Shown here: in pieces, positions 63,840 through 64,000 of the stretch
Numbering within the stretch: the first letter of the stretch is position 1
How the letters are laid out: each line of letters starts with the position of its first letter
Source of the DNA: Caprimulgus europaeus
Lineage: Eukaryota; Chordata; Aves; Caprimulgiformes; Caprimulgidae
Length of the DNA stretch: 64,000 nt
Assembly: GCA_907165065.1 (NCBI GenBank)
Contig: OU015526.1
Coordinates: forward strand, 72,191,723 to 72,255,722
Direction: 5' to 3'
The notes under the pieces: model-generated
Databases searched by the model: none
What the model saw: only the letters and a program-made list of their open reading frames with translations
What the model was told of the DNA's origin: nothing
Made by a program: the position numbers and the translations under genes

Positions 63840-64000
63840 AATCATTATCATTTGACAATCAAGATACAATGAGCTATAGTGGATTGCCCAAACACACCGA
63901 GTACCTCAAAACCTGAGCTGAGACTGGCCCAGCCCTGCTCCCTGCCCCACCTTTCATTGCTGATGAAGCGATGGAGGGACAGGTCTGACAGAGGTCTTGC
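63840..64000. other. Short unidentified end of window
   Basis: The sequence changes sharply from CR1 ORF2 to unrelated DNA that becomes GC-richer toward the end (CCCAGCCCTGCTCCCTGCCC). It could be flanking unique DNA or another insertion; too little is visible to decide. Confidence 0.5.

Noticed and set aside
1..64000. CRISPR arrays, operons or prokaryotic systems
   Set aside because: No regularly spaced direct repeats, no long adjacent open frames and no ribosome-binding sites; the CR1 elements and LTRs show vertebrate (bird) DNA.

Overview
The window looks like a gene-poor, AT-rich stretch of a bird nuclear genome (a gene desert or the inside of a very long intron). The evidence is its interspersed repeats. 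There are two long CR1 LINE copies, plus a CR1 3' stub, with the avian CR1 3' tail built on ATTCTATG octamers. There are also several LTRs with TG...CA ends and 5-bp target duplications; their ends resemble LTR families I know from modern birds. I found no host protein-coding gene, rRNA, tRNA or CRISPR array that I could support, and almost all short open frames look like chance frames in AT-rich DNA.

Layout. 1-13079: unique-looking AT-rich DNA with small simple repeats and one exon-like interval. 13080-13691 and 16157-16765: two solo LTRs of one family in opposite orientations, 2.5 kb apart. 16766-33531: mostly unique DNA with a 70-bp CR1 3' end (23143-23213) and two exon-like intervals on the minus strand. 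An exon-like interval on the plus strand lies at 32678-32769. 33532-36553: a 5'-truncated minus-strand CR1 with a 372-codon uninterrupted reverse-transcriptase frame. It is split by a complete solo LTR (35528-36286) with an exact CCATG target duplication. 36554-39495: unique DNA with a plus-strand exon-like interval (37950-38248). 39496-40083: solo LTR with exact GGTAA duplication. 40084-49766: AT-rich DNA with a long (AT)n run. 49767-50630: solo LTR with exact TCCAT duplication. 51421-52035: a further LTR-like block with TATA box and poly(A) signal. 52036-60504: unique DNA. 60505-63839: a plus-strand CR1 that retains remnants of both ORFs (SGNH-type ORF1, endonuclease/RT ORF2), all broken. 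63840-64000: short unidentified GC-richer end.

The only recognisable machinery is dead retrotransposon coding sequence. CR1 ORF2 would make an endonuclease plus reverse transcriptase, and CR1 ORF1 an SGNH-fold protein; neither copy is intact. The more unusual points are the nested, datable LTR-in-CR1 insertion, a thrice-repeated motif at the 5' end of that LTR, the inverted LTR pair, and several intervals with good splice-site context. Those intervals may be exons of unannotated (probably noncoding) transcripts. I did not find a convincing new biological system.
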